6,180 nucleotides of DNA from Planctomycetota bacterium (GTDB lineage Bacteria > Planctomycetota > Planctomycetia > Pirellulales > Pirellulaceae). Shown here in pieces: positions 1 to 6,180 of the stretch (position 1 is the first letter of the stretch; each line of letters starts with the position of its first letter). The stretch is taken from the NCBI GenBank assembly GCA_019347795.1, contig JAHWKS010000374.1, positions 1 through 6,180 of the forward strand, given 5' to 3'. The notes under the pieces were generated by a model, which did no database searches, had not been told where the DNA came from, and was given only the letters and a program-made list of their open reading frames with translations. The position numbers and the translations under genes were made by a program.

Positions 1-332
1 AAGGCCGCGTTGGAGGTGGCGTGCGTCCCCGGATAGGCGTTCCGCAGCTCCAGGTTCGTGATGACGGTCACGTGCTCTTTCACCGCCGCCAGCGGGCTGA
101 GCGAGGGAGAAAGCTCCTCCAGCGCGTCTTCGCCGGACGGCGTCCAGCGGGTGACGTCGCATCCCATCGGCATGTAGACGAAGCCCAGCCGCCGCAGACG
201 AGTCGGACTGGCCGGCGTGTCGGCCGCGGCGGTCAGGGAAGGGATCATCGCATCCAACAGCGGGAGCGCCAGCGTGGCGCCGACGCCTCGCAAAAAAGTT
301 CGTCGCGGCAAAGCTTTTTTCGTGACGATCAT
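1..332 (-). CDS. DUF1552 family secreted protein, N-terminal part (runs off the left edge)
   Basis: About 110 codons of the N-terminus are visible, with no stop up to the window edge. The protein opens with a twin-arginine signal: PRRTFLRG with the arginine pair at residues 10-11, a hydrophobic stretch at about 17-33 and an Ala-rich end near residues 35-37, so export by the Tat system is likely. The mature start, containing LRRLGFVYMPMGCD followed by a Trp-Thr-Pro and later a VTVITNLE segment, matches the opening of planctomycete DUF1552 proteins. The family has no proven activity; it usually sits directly beside DUF1592-class cytochromes, as here. The ATG shares four bases (ATGA) with the stop codon of the cytochrome gene, and a GAGGAG ribosome site lies 6 bases upstream, so this start is well supported and translation is probably coupled. 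The rest of the protein, normally more than 400 residues, is outside the window. Family assignment is strong; function is unknown. Confidence 0.88.
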   Translation of the reverse strand, partial: MIVTKKALPRRTFLRGVGATLALPLLDAMIPSLTAAADTPASPTRLRRLGFVYMPMGCDVTRWTPSGEDALEELSPSLSPLAAVKEHVTVITNLELRNAYPGTHATSNAA

Positions 333-2701
333 TGCGATCTCCTCATCTGAAACGGAACGCTTTGGGCGATTCCGACGATCAACGACGAAAACCGGTAGTC
401 TTCCTCCCGCGCATCGCGCACGATGGCGCGGATCGCGGGAGCATCATAATGCTCGACGCCCCTCCCCAAGGCGAACGTGAGCAGTTTCTCGGTCAACGTC
501 CGCACGAACAACTCCGGCCGATCGAGCAGCGCCTTTTCAAGTCCCGCAACGCCAATGAACTCACTGCCGTCGGGCAGTCCGCCCGAGGCGTCCACCGGCT
601 TGCCCTCCTCGAGCTCGCGCCACCGGCCGACGGCGTCGAAATTCTCCAGTGCAAACCCGACCGGATCCATCAAGTTGTGGCAACTGGCGCAGGCCGTGTT
701 GGCCCGATGTTCCGCGAGCCGCTCACGGACCGACAGCGAGGCGGAAACGGTATTGTCCTCCAGCGCCGGCACGTTGTCGGGCGGCGGCGGGGGGGGCGTG
801 CCGACGAGGTTCTTCAGCACCCAGTGGCCGCGAATGACGGGCGAAGTCCGCGTCGCATACGAAGTAACGGTCAGGATGCTGCCGTGGCGGAGCAGCCCGC
901 CGCGGCGGCTTGCGTCATCCAGCGCGACGCGCCGGAAACGGCTGCCGTAGACGTGCGGAATTCCATAGTGCTTCGCCAGACGCTCGTTCAGGTAGGTGTA
1001 ATCGGCTTGGAGCAGGTCGAGCACGCTGCGGTCCTCGCGCAAAATGCTCTCGAAGAAGAGCTCCGTCTCTTGCCGCATCGCCTGCCGGAGGTTGTCGTCG
1101 AAGTCGGGGAACAGGCGGCCGTCGGGCGTGATCGAATCGAGATTGCGCAGATAAAGCCATTGGCCGGCGAAGTTCGTGACCAGCGATCGCGACCGCTCAT
1201 CGGCCAGCATCCGCCGCACCTGCTGCTCGAGCGTCTCGGGCCGGCTCAGCTCGCCGCGCGTCGCCAGGTCCAGCAGCTCATCGTCGGGAATGCTGCTCCA
1301 AACGAAAAACGAAAGCCGGGATGCCAGCTCCAGATCGCTGATGCGATACGCCGTGCCCGGGCCCGCCTCGGGAGGATCGCGTTCGATGCGAAACAAAAAC
1401 TGCGGGTTCACCAGCAGCGAGCTTAGCGCCAGTTCGATACCCGCCTCGAAACCACCTTCCTTGCGGCCCTCGCGGAAGAAGGCCATCGGCGCCTTCAGGT
1501 CCTCGTCATCGACCGGGCGCCGAAACGCCCGCCGGGCCAGGTTGGCGAGAATCCGACGAGCGCGATCGTCTTCGTCTTGCGAACCTTCCGGCCGGCAGAT
1601 GAAGATGCGGCGCCGGCTGGGCGTATCGCCAGGGCCTTTCGCCTCGAACGGGCCGAGAATGGAAACCTCGTAAATCGCCGGGCCGAGGCGGGGATGCCGA
1701 TAATAATTGAAATGAACGTTCAGCGGCTGCCGTTTCGACTCCAGCAGCGAGGAAGCCTTCTTGACGAACGTCACGCCCAGTTCGTGCGGACCCGCGGTCG
1801 CGTGGATGCGGGTCTTGAGGTCGGCGTCCACCGCGGCGTCGTCCACGCCCTTGGGTGGCGGCTTGATGGCGAACCGCCCGACGCGCTCCCGATCGAGCAG
1901 CACCTCCAGTTCGTGGGGCTCATGCAGTCCCTCGATGTCTTCATTCCGATCCCGCATCAGCCGAATCTGGATCTCATACTCGCCGTCCTGCGGGAAGTGG
2001 CGCCGGATCAAAGTCCCGCCGCGCGTGCCCAAGGGCAGACCCTCCACATGCACGTCCTGCGTGATATCGGGACGAAGGCGGATGGTCTCGGCCGCCGGCG
2101 CCGCGGCGGATCGGCCGACGGCCAGCCGGCTGATCTTCTGCGCCGCAGAGATGTAGCGGTTCAGCAGCGTGGGAGAGAGATCGGCCACGGTGACATTGTC
2201 GAAGCCGTGACTGGACTCATCCGGCGGCAGCAGCGTGGCGGCGTCGATCTCCAGCGCCAGCAGGTCGCGGATGGCGTTCTGATACTCCGTCCGGTTGAGG
2301 CGGCGAAAAGTCTCGGTGCGGCCGGGATTCGGGCGCCGCGCGGCGGCGGCGTCGAGCGACGATTCCAGCCAGGCGATCGCCGCCTTGTAGCTGCGCTCGT
2401 CCGGCCGCGGCATCTCGCTCGGCGGCATCTGCCGCGCCGTGAGCTTGCAGACCGCCTTCTCCCAGGCCTCCGTGTGTTGCTCGATGCCGAGCGAGAGAAG
2501 CTGCTCGAAATCCAAACCCGCCGTCTTGTCATCTCCGTTATGGCAAGCGACGCAGTGCGTCTCGACGAATCGCTCCAAGCCCGCCTTGCCTGGCGACAGT
2601 TGAGCCGCGACCGGCTCCTCGGCCCCGCACTTCGCAATGAGGCCGGCCGCCACCAGCAACGCCGGCGCCCAGGATCGAAGCCGCGTGAACCAACGAATCA
2701 T
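329..2701 (-). CDS. Secreted planctomycete cytochrome, DUF1592/PSCyt-PSD class
   Basis: A complete 790-residue protein. Residues 1 to about 30 form a Sec-type signal peptide (basic start, then APALLVAAGLIA). A PSCyt1-like cytochrome domain follows, with haem motif CVACH at 50-54 and a Met-rich QMPPSEMP loop at 91-98 that could supply an axial ligand. Next come PSD3/DUF1587 (about 132-197, RLNRTEYQNAIRDLL), a beta-rich segment (about 205-352), PSD5/DUF1595 (about 380-440, ARRAFRRPV), PSD4/DUF1592 (about 453-580), PSCyt3/DUF1588 (about 597-695, with the family's GTPPPPPPD run and a second haem motif CASCH at 671-675) and PSD2/DUF1585 (about 710-785). Order and length are normal for the family. 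It is expected to be an exported c-type cytochrome acting in the periplasm with its DUF1552 partner; the substrate is unproven. The beta-rich segment resembles a carbohydrate-binding or PA14-like insert, which is inference. I chose the ATG at 2701 because a GGAA lies 9 bases upstream; a TTG at 2716 would add five residues but has no ribosome site. Confidence 0.93.
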   Translation of the reverse strand: MIRWFTRLRSWAPALLVAAGLIAKCGAEEPVAAQLSPGKAGLERFVETHCVACHNGDDKTAGLDFEQLLSLGIEQHTEAWEKAVCKLTARQMPPSEMPRPDERSYKAAIAWLESSLDAAAARRPNPGRTETFRRLNRTEYQNAIRDLLALEIDAATLLPPDESSHGFDNVTVADLSPTLLNRYISAAQKISRLAVGRSAAAPAAETIRLRPDITQDVHVEGLPLGTRGGTLIRRHFPQDGEYEIQIRLMRDRNEDIEGLHEPHELEVLLDRERVGRFAIKPPPKGVDDAAVDADLKTRIHATAGPHELGVTFVKKASSLLESKRQPLNVHFNYYRHPRLGPAIYEVSILGPFEAKGPGDTPSRRRIFICRPEGSQDEDDRARRILANLARRAFRRPVDDEDLKAPMAFFREGRKEGGFEAGIELALSSLLVNPQFLFRIERDPPEAGPGTAYRISDLELASRLSFFVWSSIPDDELLDLATRGELSRPETLEQQVRRMLADERSRSLVTNFAGQWLYLRNLDSITPDGRLFPDFDDNLRQAMRQETELFFESILREDRSVLDLLQADYTYLNERLAKHYGIPHVYGSRFRRVALDDASRRGGLLRHGSILTVTSYATRTSPVIRGHWVLKNLVGTPPPPPPDNVPALEDNTVSASLSVRERLAEHRANTACASCHNLMDPVGFALENFDAVGRWRELEEGKPVDASGGLPDGSEFIGVAGLEKALLDRPELFVRTLTEKLLTFALGRGVEHYDAPAIRAIVRDAREEDYRFSSLIVGIAQSVPFQMRRSQ
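339..344 (-). promoter_or_regulatory. Shine-Dalgarno site of the DUF1552 gene
   Basis: The minus strand reads GAGGAG here, followed by ATCGCA and then the ATG at 332. The strength and spacing fix the start of the DUF1552 gene. The site lies inside the last codons of the upstream cytochrome gene, as expected for a coupled pair. Confidence 0.75.
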
Positions 2702-2739
2702 GAAAAAAGATTCCAAGAGAGGACTTGCCGCACCATACC

Positions 2740-2768
2740 AATATGGCGCTTTCTCCGCGGCGTCTCAA
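2740..2768 (-). promoter_or_regulatory. Candidate promoter of the cytochrome-DUF1552 operon
   Basis: The minus strand carries TTGAGA (2768-2763; 5 of 6 matches to the sigma-70 -35 box), a 17-base spacer, and CATATT (2745-2740; 4 of 6 matches to the -10 box). Transcription would start near 2733, giving a leader of about 30 bases before the ATG at 2701. Position and spacing are good. The -10 match is weak and planctomycete promoters are poorly defined, so this is a candidate only. Confidence 0.3.
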
Positions 2769-2816
2769 GTCCGCGCAGCGCCACTTCCCTTGGGATGCGG
2801 CTTCCCCAGCCGCTGC

Positions 2817-3024
2817 TCACGGGGCGGCTCGGTCGAGATTCTCGATCTGGCCTCCGGACGGCGGGTGGTCACGGTCATCGAAGTGGTGAGCTATTCCAAT
2901 AAGGCCCGCGGACCCGGCCGCGAGTTGTACGAGCGCAAGCAGCAGGAATGCCGCGAAGGACGCGTGAACCTGGTGGAGATCGACCTGCTGCGCAGCGGCC
3001 CGTGGGTGCTGGCGGCGCCGGAGA
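2817..3024 (+). pseudogene. DUF4058 protein, internal fragment (decayed gene)
   Basis: One forward frame reads as the conserved core of the DUF4058 family (Pfam PF13267 from memory). A VEILDLASG strand is followed by RRVVTVIEVVS, then SNKARGPGRELYERKQQE, then the signature VNLVEIDLLRSG and a final VLAAPE. This block is well preserved across about 65 residues, with no stop or frameshift. The intact family has roughly 100 more residues on each side. Upstream, the frame continues into the promoter and start region of the oppositely oriented cytochrome gene, without any DUF4058 N-terminus or sensible start codon. Downstream, the similarity stops after about 3024, and the frame itself ends at a TGA at 3057-3059. 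It therefore looks like a gene remnant rather than a working gene. DUF4058 genes are common and often multicopy in planctomycetes and cyanobacteria; their function is unknown. The overlapping minus-strand reading frame (2817-3230) is a shadow. Confidence 0.75.
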
Positions 3025-3025
3025 C

Positions 3026-3139
3026 GAACTGCCGAACCCTCCCGCCGAAAGGACAGTGAGAGACGACCTGATGTTGCTCCGCAACCTTGGCTTGGTGGAT
3101 TCGAGCGGTCGGGGCGCAGGCTCTCGCTGGTGGCTGAAG
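3026..3139 (+). pseudogene. Winged-helix DNA-binding domain fragment
   Basis: In a different forward frame from the DUF4058 core, and starting where that similarity ends, the translation reads ELPNPPAERTVRDDLMLL, then RNLGLVDSSGRGAGSRWWLK. This has the form of a winged helix: a recognition helix beginning at RTVRDDL, a hydrophobic LGLV, and a Gly/Arg-rich wing closing with an aromatic strand. Such modules end many bacterial proteins, for example Fic-type proteins and AAA/AlbA-like proteins, and I cannot tell which parent this came from. There is no start codon or N-terminal part of such a protein; the only upstream ATG in this frame (2948) lies inside the DUF4058 core read out of frame. After about 3139 the frame runs on into A+T-rich sequence without recognisable content until a TAA at 3236-3238. 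I interpret it as a fragment joined to the DUF4058 remnant by recombination. The alternative is that the resemblance is by chance, which I consider less likely. Confidence 0.5.
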
Positions 3140-3146
3140 ACCCAGC

Positions 3147-3241
3147 GAATAAGGCGAAATGAGGCAATCCAGTCTTGCCTAATTTTAAGCACGCAAACGC
3201 TAAACCCAATATTTCAGCGGTATTTTGCACAAGAATAAGGC
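3147..3241. repeat. 9-base direct repeat bracketing an A+T-rich segment
   Basis: GAATAAGGC occurs at 3147-3155 and again at 3233-3241, leaving 77 bases between the copies. The stretch 3181-3250 is about 37% G+C by hand count, far below the surrounding coding DNA. Nine bases is a usual target-site duplication length for several transposon families. However, the segment has no terminal inverted repeats at its ends and is too small to encode anything, so the repeat could also be a recombination scar or coincidence. Confidence 0.35.
3162..3186 (+). terminator. Possible weak stem-loop followed by a T-rich stretch
   Basis: AGGCAA (3162-3167) pairs with TTGCCT (3175-3180) around a 7-base loop, and AATTTT follows. 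On the plus strand this has the shape of a short intrinsic terminator just after the winged-helix fragment, but the stem is only 6 base pairs and the T run is short. No live plus-strand gene needs it. Confidence 0.2.
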
Positions 3242-3288
3242 AGAATCAATCGCCGTATTACTCCCCGCCAGCAGACCATTCCGCAATG

Positions 3289-3306
3289 AGCGTCTCCGTA
3301 GACGCT
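3289..3306. other. Perfect 7-bp hairpin near the end of the kinase gene
   Basis: AGCGTCT (3289-3295) and AGACGCT (3300-3306) form an uninterrupted 7-base-pair stem with a 4-base loop. It lies about 50 bases beyond the stop codon of the kinase-WD40 gene on the minus strand, a reasonable place for transcript-end processing or termination. There is no T run after it in either direction, so it is not a classical intrinsic terminator. Confidence 0.3.
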
Positions 3307-3351
3307 GCTTGGGCCGACGAGCTGCTCCGACAAAAAAACCGGCGCCGCTAA
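3298..3351 (+). pseudogene. Short C-terminal remnant resembling DUF4058
   Basis: A third forward frame ends with VDAAWADELLRQKNRRR and a TAA at 3349-3351. The DAAWADELLR pattern matches, from memory, the extreme C-terminus of planctomycete DUF4058 proteins. It is on the same strand as the DUF4058 core, and the roughly 270-base separation is near that expected between these two parts in an intact gene. The nearest ATG in this frame is at 3286, which would give a peptide of only 21 residues without a visible ribosome site, so it is unlikely to be expressed. It ends 5 bases from the stop of the convergent kinase gene. The match is short and therefore uncertain. Confidence 0.45.
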
Positions 3352-3356
3352 CACCG

Positions 3357-6180
3357 TCACCAGCCCAGTCCGATTTCGGCCAGCTCTTGGTTGAGTCGAC
3401 GCAGGTCGAGAATGCGAAGGGCGGCTTCGCTTTCGGCGGCAACGAAGAGCCGGCCGTCGCCGGTAAACGACAGGTCGCGGGACGAGGCGAACATCTGCGC
3501 GGCGCCCGGCCAGGCCTGCCAGTGGAAGAGCCGCTGCTTTTGCTCGATATCCCAAAGCCCGACGTTGCCGTTCCGCTGCGCCGCGGCGAAGTAGCGGCCG
3601 TCGGGACTGAACGCGACGGCTTCGGTCTTCGAGTCGCCTTCGAATTGCCAATGCTGCCGGCCGGTTTCGATGCTCCAGATGTTGGCTCGCCACGTCTCGC
3701 TGGTCCCGCCGAACATTTGGGAGCTGAATCCGCCGGAAAGCGGATTGTTCTGGGGCAGGGGGAAGTTGACTGGAATTTCGATCTCCATCAGCCAGCGGTT
3801 GTCGGGGGCGATCTCGGCCACCGTCTGAAAGTTGAACCCCGTTCGGGCCGAGGGGATGCGATGCAGCACGTCCCCCGTTGGCAGCCGCCGCAGCTCTATC
3901 GTCCGTGGTCCCCTGCCGATCTCCTTCTCGCTGTGGAAGGCGATCAGCGATCCGTCCCGGCTGATGCGCGGAATGGCGCGGGGCTGCTTCTCATCGTGCA
4001 TCCAGACGACATCGCCCGTCAGCGCCTCTTTGACCGCGGGACGGAACTGGTCGAACCCGCATAGGAGCAACGTCCCGTCGTCACGAAAGGCAGGATTGGT
4101 GACGAGGCTCCCCTGAAAGTCGTCGACGGCGTGCGGCTTGCCGTCGCCTTCGAGGTCCCAGATGTAGACGCGATTGAAGGCGATGCGCACCAGGCGGCGT
4201 CCCCGCGGCCCGAACAGGAGCGAGGCCGAGGGTAGCCCGACGTGGTTGGGCGACTCCAGGCTCCGAAGCAGCTTGCCGGCGTTCAGATCGTAGAGTTGAA
4301 TGCTGCGCGCGCCGGGACGCTCCACCGCGGCGATCCCTCCCGAGGGGCTGACCGCCAGCCGCGAGATCGGACGAAGCGGGTCGCTTCCGGGAAGGGGCGT
4401 TGCCGCCAGCGCAGTGGGAGAGACCAACTCCCACGCCTTCGCGACTCCGATGCCGGCGGAGATCAGGCGTCCCTCGGGCGTCCAGCGTAGCGAGGTCGGC
4501 ATGGCGCCATGGTCCAGCCGGACGACGGAGGACGGCCGATTCGCCCTCGGGCGCATGTCTTCCGATTGCGAAGCATCCGCGAGATCGAACACAAGCAGTT
4601 CCCCGCTCATCTGTCCCACGGCCACGCGGTCGCCCGCCTGCGAGACGCCGATCGCGATGGCAAGGAACGTCATCGTCGTATCGAGCTCTTCGACGAGGCG
4701 GTCTTCGGCGATGTCCCATATCAGCACGGCGCTGGGACGTTGCGGCGGCGCCTCTTGATCCGCCTTGGCCCGGTGACCGTGCGCCGCCAGCCGGGCCCCG
4801 TCGGGCGTAAAGGCGATGGGGACGTCCAGGAGCAGCGGGAGGTTCAACCGTCGTTCGTCTTGCTCGTCGGCCAGGCTCCATAAAACGACCTCCCTTTCCC
4901 CGCTCACCCATGCCAGCCGGCGGCTGTCGGGGCTGAAGGCGGGACGCGATTGCGGCCGCTGCTCGGTCGTCGCCAGCACCCGGCCCGCCGGGGCGGGATC
5001 GGTCAGGCGCCAGAGAATCACTTCACTGCTGGCGCCGCCTCCGGAGCGCGTCGCCGCAAGCCACTTCCCGTCGGGGCTGAATTGCAGCGTGTCGAGCATC
5101 GACTGGAATCGGATCTGTTGCGGGCCGGGGCGGTCGCTCGTCGTGTCAGGAATCCCGGGAATGCTCAACGTTCGCCGCTTCTTGTCTCCCGCCAGGTCGA
5201 TCAGCTCCAGCGCCGGCGTCAAGGAGAACGCCGCCATGCTTTCGGCTCGGAGAGAAACCGCCGCCAAGAGCGGCGGTCCCGCCTTCGGACGCGGACTGGC
5301 AACCTCCCGCCCGGTCGCCGCTTCGATGATGCGAATCCCCAAGTTCACGGCCTGCGGTTTGGGATTAAGCAAAGTCGTCGCCACATATCGGCCATCGGGG
5401 CTGACGCTGTGGAAATGGCCCTCCCATTGCTGCGCCACGCGGCCGTCCGGCAGTAGTAAGGCGGCGACTGCCTGCGTTCGCAACTCCGCGGGGGAAAGCT
5501 CTCCCTCCGCATCGCCGAGTGCGGCCGCCAGTCCCATCGCCTCGCCGATTGTCGGTTTCCGCTCGCCGGTCAAGAGTTCATCAAGTTGCTCGGCTCCTTG
5601 CCGCGCGCGCAAGCCTTCGGCGCCGCGGAGCATGTTCAGGGCGGTCCACCGCCGTCCCGGCTCATCGCTCGCCAGCACGGCTTTCGCGGCGAGATAGCGG
5701 CTTTTGCCGAGTTGATCAAGGGCCGCGTGGGCCGCCTCCAGCGCTCGCTCCCGGTGTTGTTTCGCCTGGCGCTGGGCGAGGACGGCCCGTCTCCGCTCGG
5801 TTTCGGTGAGCCGCAACTGAGCTTCTCGCTCCTGCCGCGCCCGGCGTTCGCCGATCATCGCGTTGTTGGCGCGAATCGCCGACGCGACGCTGACGGCCGT
5901 GGCGATCAAGAGAACCGCCGCGAGCGTGGCCGCGGCGGCGATCCACCCCTTGTGCCGTCGCACGAGTTTCTGCATGCGATAGCTCATCGACGGCGGGCAG
6001 GCCTCGACCGCTTCGTCGTGGAGATACCGCTGCACGTCGCGAGAGAAGTCGCTGGCGGAGGCGTAGCGGCGCGTGCGGTCCTTTTCGAGCGCCTTCATTA
6101 CGATCCAGTCCAACTCGCCTCGCAGCAAAGCGCCGAGTTTGCCCGGCTCGCTCCGCCGCTGTGCGGAAATCGACGCCAGG
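3357..6180 (-). CDS. Membrane Ser/Thr protein kinase with WD40 sensor region, C-terminal part
   Basis: About 940 residues are visible, in frame through the right edge; the kinase ATP-binding and catalytic core is beyond it. Numbering from the first full codon (6179-6177), residues 18-53 (LRGELDWIVMKALEKDRTRR to YLHDE) are the end of a planctomycete Hanks-type kinase domain, with the subdomain XI arginine at 37 or 38. A basic ACPPS/YRMQKLVRRHKG juxtamembrane stretch leads to one membrane helix (about 78-103), then a charged coiled coil (about 110-152). From about 250 to 927 there are about 14 beta-propeller-like units with repeated SPDGRxxA turns and LWDI/IWDL strand ends, enough for two seven-bladed propellers. 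The kinase should face the cytoplasm and the propellers the periplasm, as a protein-protein sensing platform; the ligand is unknown. A TTG at 6128 is an internal Leu codon, not the start. The kinase call rests on the tail sequence, which is very characteristic. The TGA at 3359-3357 follows a final Gly-Trp. Confidence 0.88.
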   Translation of the reverse strand, partial: LASISAQRRSEPGKLGALLRGELDWIVMKALEKDRTRRYASASDFSRDVQRYLHDEAVEACPPSMSYRMQKLVRRHKGWIAAAATLAAVLLIATAVSVASAIRANNAMIGERRARQEREAQLRLTETERRRAVLAQRQAKQHRERALEAAHAALDQLGKSRYLAAKAVLASDEPGRRWTALNMLRGAEGLRARQGAEQLDELLTGERKPTIGEAMGLAAALGDAEGELSPAELRTQAVAALLLPDGRVAQQWEGHFHSVSPDGRYVATTLLNPKPQAVNLGIRIIEAATGREVASPRPKAGPPLLAAVSLRAESMAAFSLTPALELIDLAGDKKRRTLSIPGIPDTTSDRPGPQQIRFQSMLDTLQFSPDGKWLAATRSGGGASSEVILWRLTDPAPAGRVLATTEQRPQSRPAFSPDSRRLAWVSGEREVVLWSLADEQDERRLNLPLLLDVPIAFTPDGARLAAHGHRAKADQEAPPQRPSAVLIWDIAEDRLVEELDTTMTFLAIAIGVSQAGDRVAVGQMSGELLVFDLADASQSEDMRPRANRPSSVVRLDHGAMPTSLRWTPEGRLISAGIGVAKAWELVSPTALAATPLPGSDPLRPISRLAVSPSGGIAAVERPGARSIQLYDLNAGKLLRSLESPNHVGLPSASLLFGPRGRRLVRIAFNRVYIWDLEGDGKPHAVDDFQGSLVTNPAFRDDGTLLLCGFDQFRPAVKEALTGDVVWMHDEKQPRAIPRISRDGSLIAFHSEKEIGRGPRTIELRRLPTGDVLHRIPSARTGFNFQTVAEIAPDNRWLMEIEIPVNFPLPQNNPLSGGFSSQMFGGTSETWRANIWSIETGRQHWQFEGDSKTEAVAFSPDGRYFAAAQRNGNVGLWDIEQKQRLFHWQAWPGAAQMFASSRDLSFTGDGRLFVAAESEAALRILDLRRLNQELAEIGLGW

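Noticed and set aside
332..1426. Long plus-strand open frame (364 codons) opposite the cytochrome gene
   Set aside because: It is antisense to a gene with clear domains and haem motifs; its translation is Arg/Gln/Ala-rich without family features, typical of a high-GC shadow frame.
2617..2640. Possible lipoprotein signal in the cytochrome (LIAKCG)
   Set aside because: Lys directly before the Cys does not fit a lipobox, where Gly, Ala or Ser is needed; a plain Sec signal is more likely.
2702..2716. TTG start giving a cytochrome five residues longer
   Set aside because: No ribosome site precedes the TTG, whereas the ATG at 2701 has a GGAA at suitable distance and begins a normal signal peptide.
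1577..2902. Long plus-strand open frame (441 codons)
   Set aside because: Shadow of the cytochrome gene running into the spacer; composition is Arg-rich and no domain is recognisable.
3193..3228. Imperfect inverted repeat GCAAACGCT / AGCG-GTAT-TTTGC
   Set aside because: Pairing needs a 4-base bulge and a 14-base loop in A+T-rich DNA; too weak to call a regulatory structure or transposon end.
2817..3230. Minus-strand 137-codon frame in the spacer
   Set aside because: It is the reverse of the DUF4058 and winged-helix remnants, which match known patterns on the plus strand; it has no pattern of its own.
3225..4064. Plus-strand open frame opposite the end of the WD40 region
   Set aside because: Antisense to clear propeller repeats; no recognisable protein.
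4816..5697. Plus-strand open frame of 293 codons
   Set aside because: Ser/Arg-rich shadow of the WD40 and coiled-coil coding sequence.
6126..6128. Start of the kinase-WD40 protein at TTG 6128
   Set aside because: The frame continues upstream to the window edge with typical kinase-tail sequence (AQRRSEPGKLGALLRGELDW), so this is an internal Leu codon.

Overview
The window looks like chromosomal DNA from a high-GC member of the Planctomycetota (Pirellulales/Planctomycetales-type). The evidence is the gene families present. There is a secreted multi-domain planctomycete cytochrome of the PSCyt1/PSD3/PSD5/PSD4/PSCyt3/PSD2 (DUF1592-type) class, its usual DUF1552 partner, and a membrane Ser/Thr protein kinase with the planctomycete-type juxtamembrane sequence followed by a WD40 sensor region. 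All assignments rest on reading the translations; no database search was possible.

Layout, all intact genes on the minus strand, so transcription runs from high to low coordinates. Positions 6180-3357 hold the C-terminal part of the kinase-WD40 protein: end of the kinase domain, one membrane helix, a charged coiled coil, then about 14 beta-propeller-like units. Its start lies beyond the right edge. Positions 3356-2702 have no intact gene. Positions 2701-329 encode the DUF1592-class cytochrome with two CxxCH haem motifs and a Sec-type signal peptide. Positions 332-1 encode the N-terminus of a DUF1552 protein with a Tat-type signal. Its ATG overlaps the cytochrome stop codon (ATGA) and is preceded by a good Shine-Dalgarno sequence, so the last two genes are almost certainly one translationally coupled unit exporting two proteins that work together. 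Their biochemical role is not established.

The 655-base gap is the least ordinary part. On the plus strand it holds three gene fragments in three different reading frames: a well-preserved core of a DUF4058 protein (about 2817-3024), directly abutted by the end of a winged-helix DNA-binding domain (about 3026-3139), and a short piece resembling a DUF4058 C-terminus (about 3298-3351) that ends 5 bases from the kinase stop codon. Between the last two lies an A+T-rich stretch bracketed by a 9-base direct repeat. This reads as a decayed, recombined DUF4058 locus now serving as spacer and promoter region for the cytochrome operon.

I found no tRNA, rRNA, CRISPR array, intact mobile element or clear new system. 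The kinase and the cytochrome operon share a strand, but the long gap with its own candidate promoter argues that they are transcribed separately.
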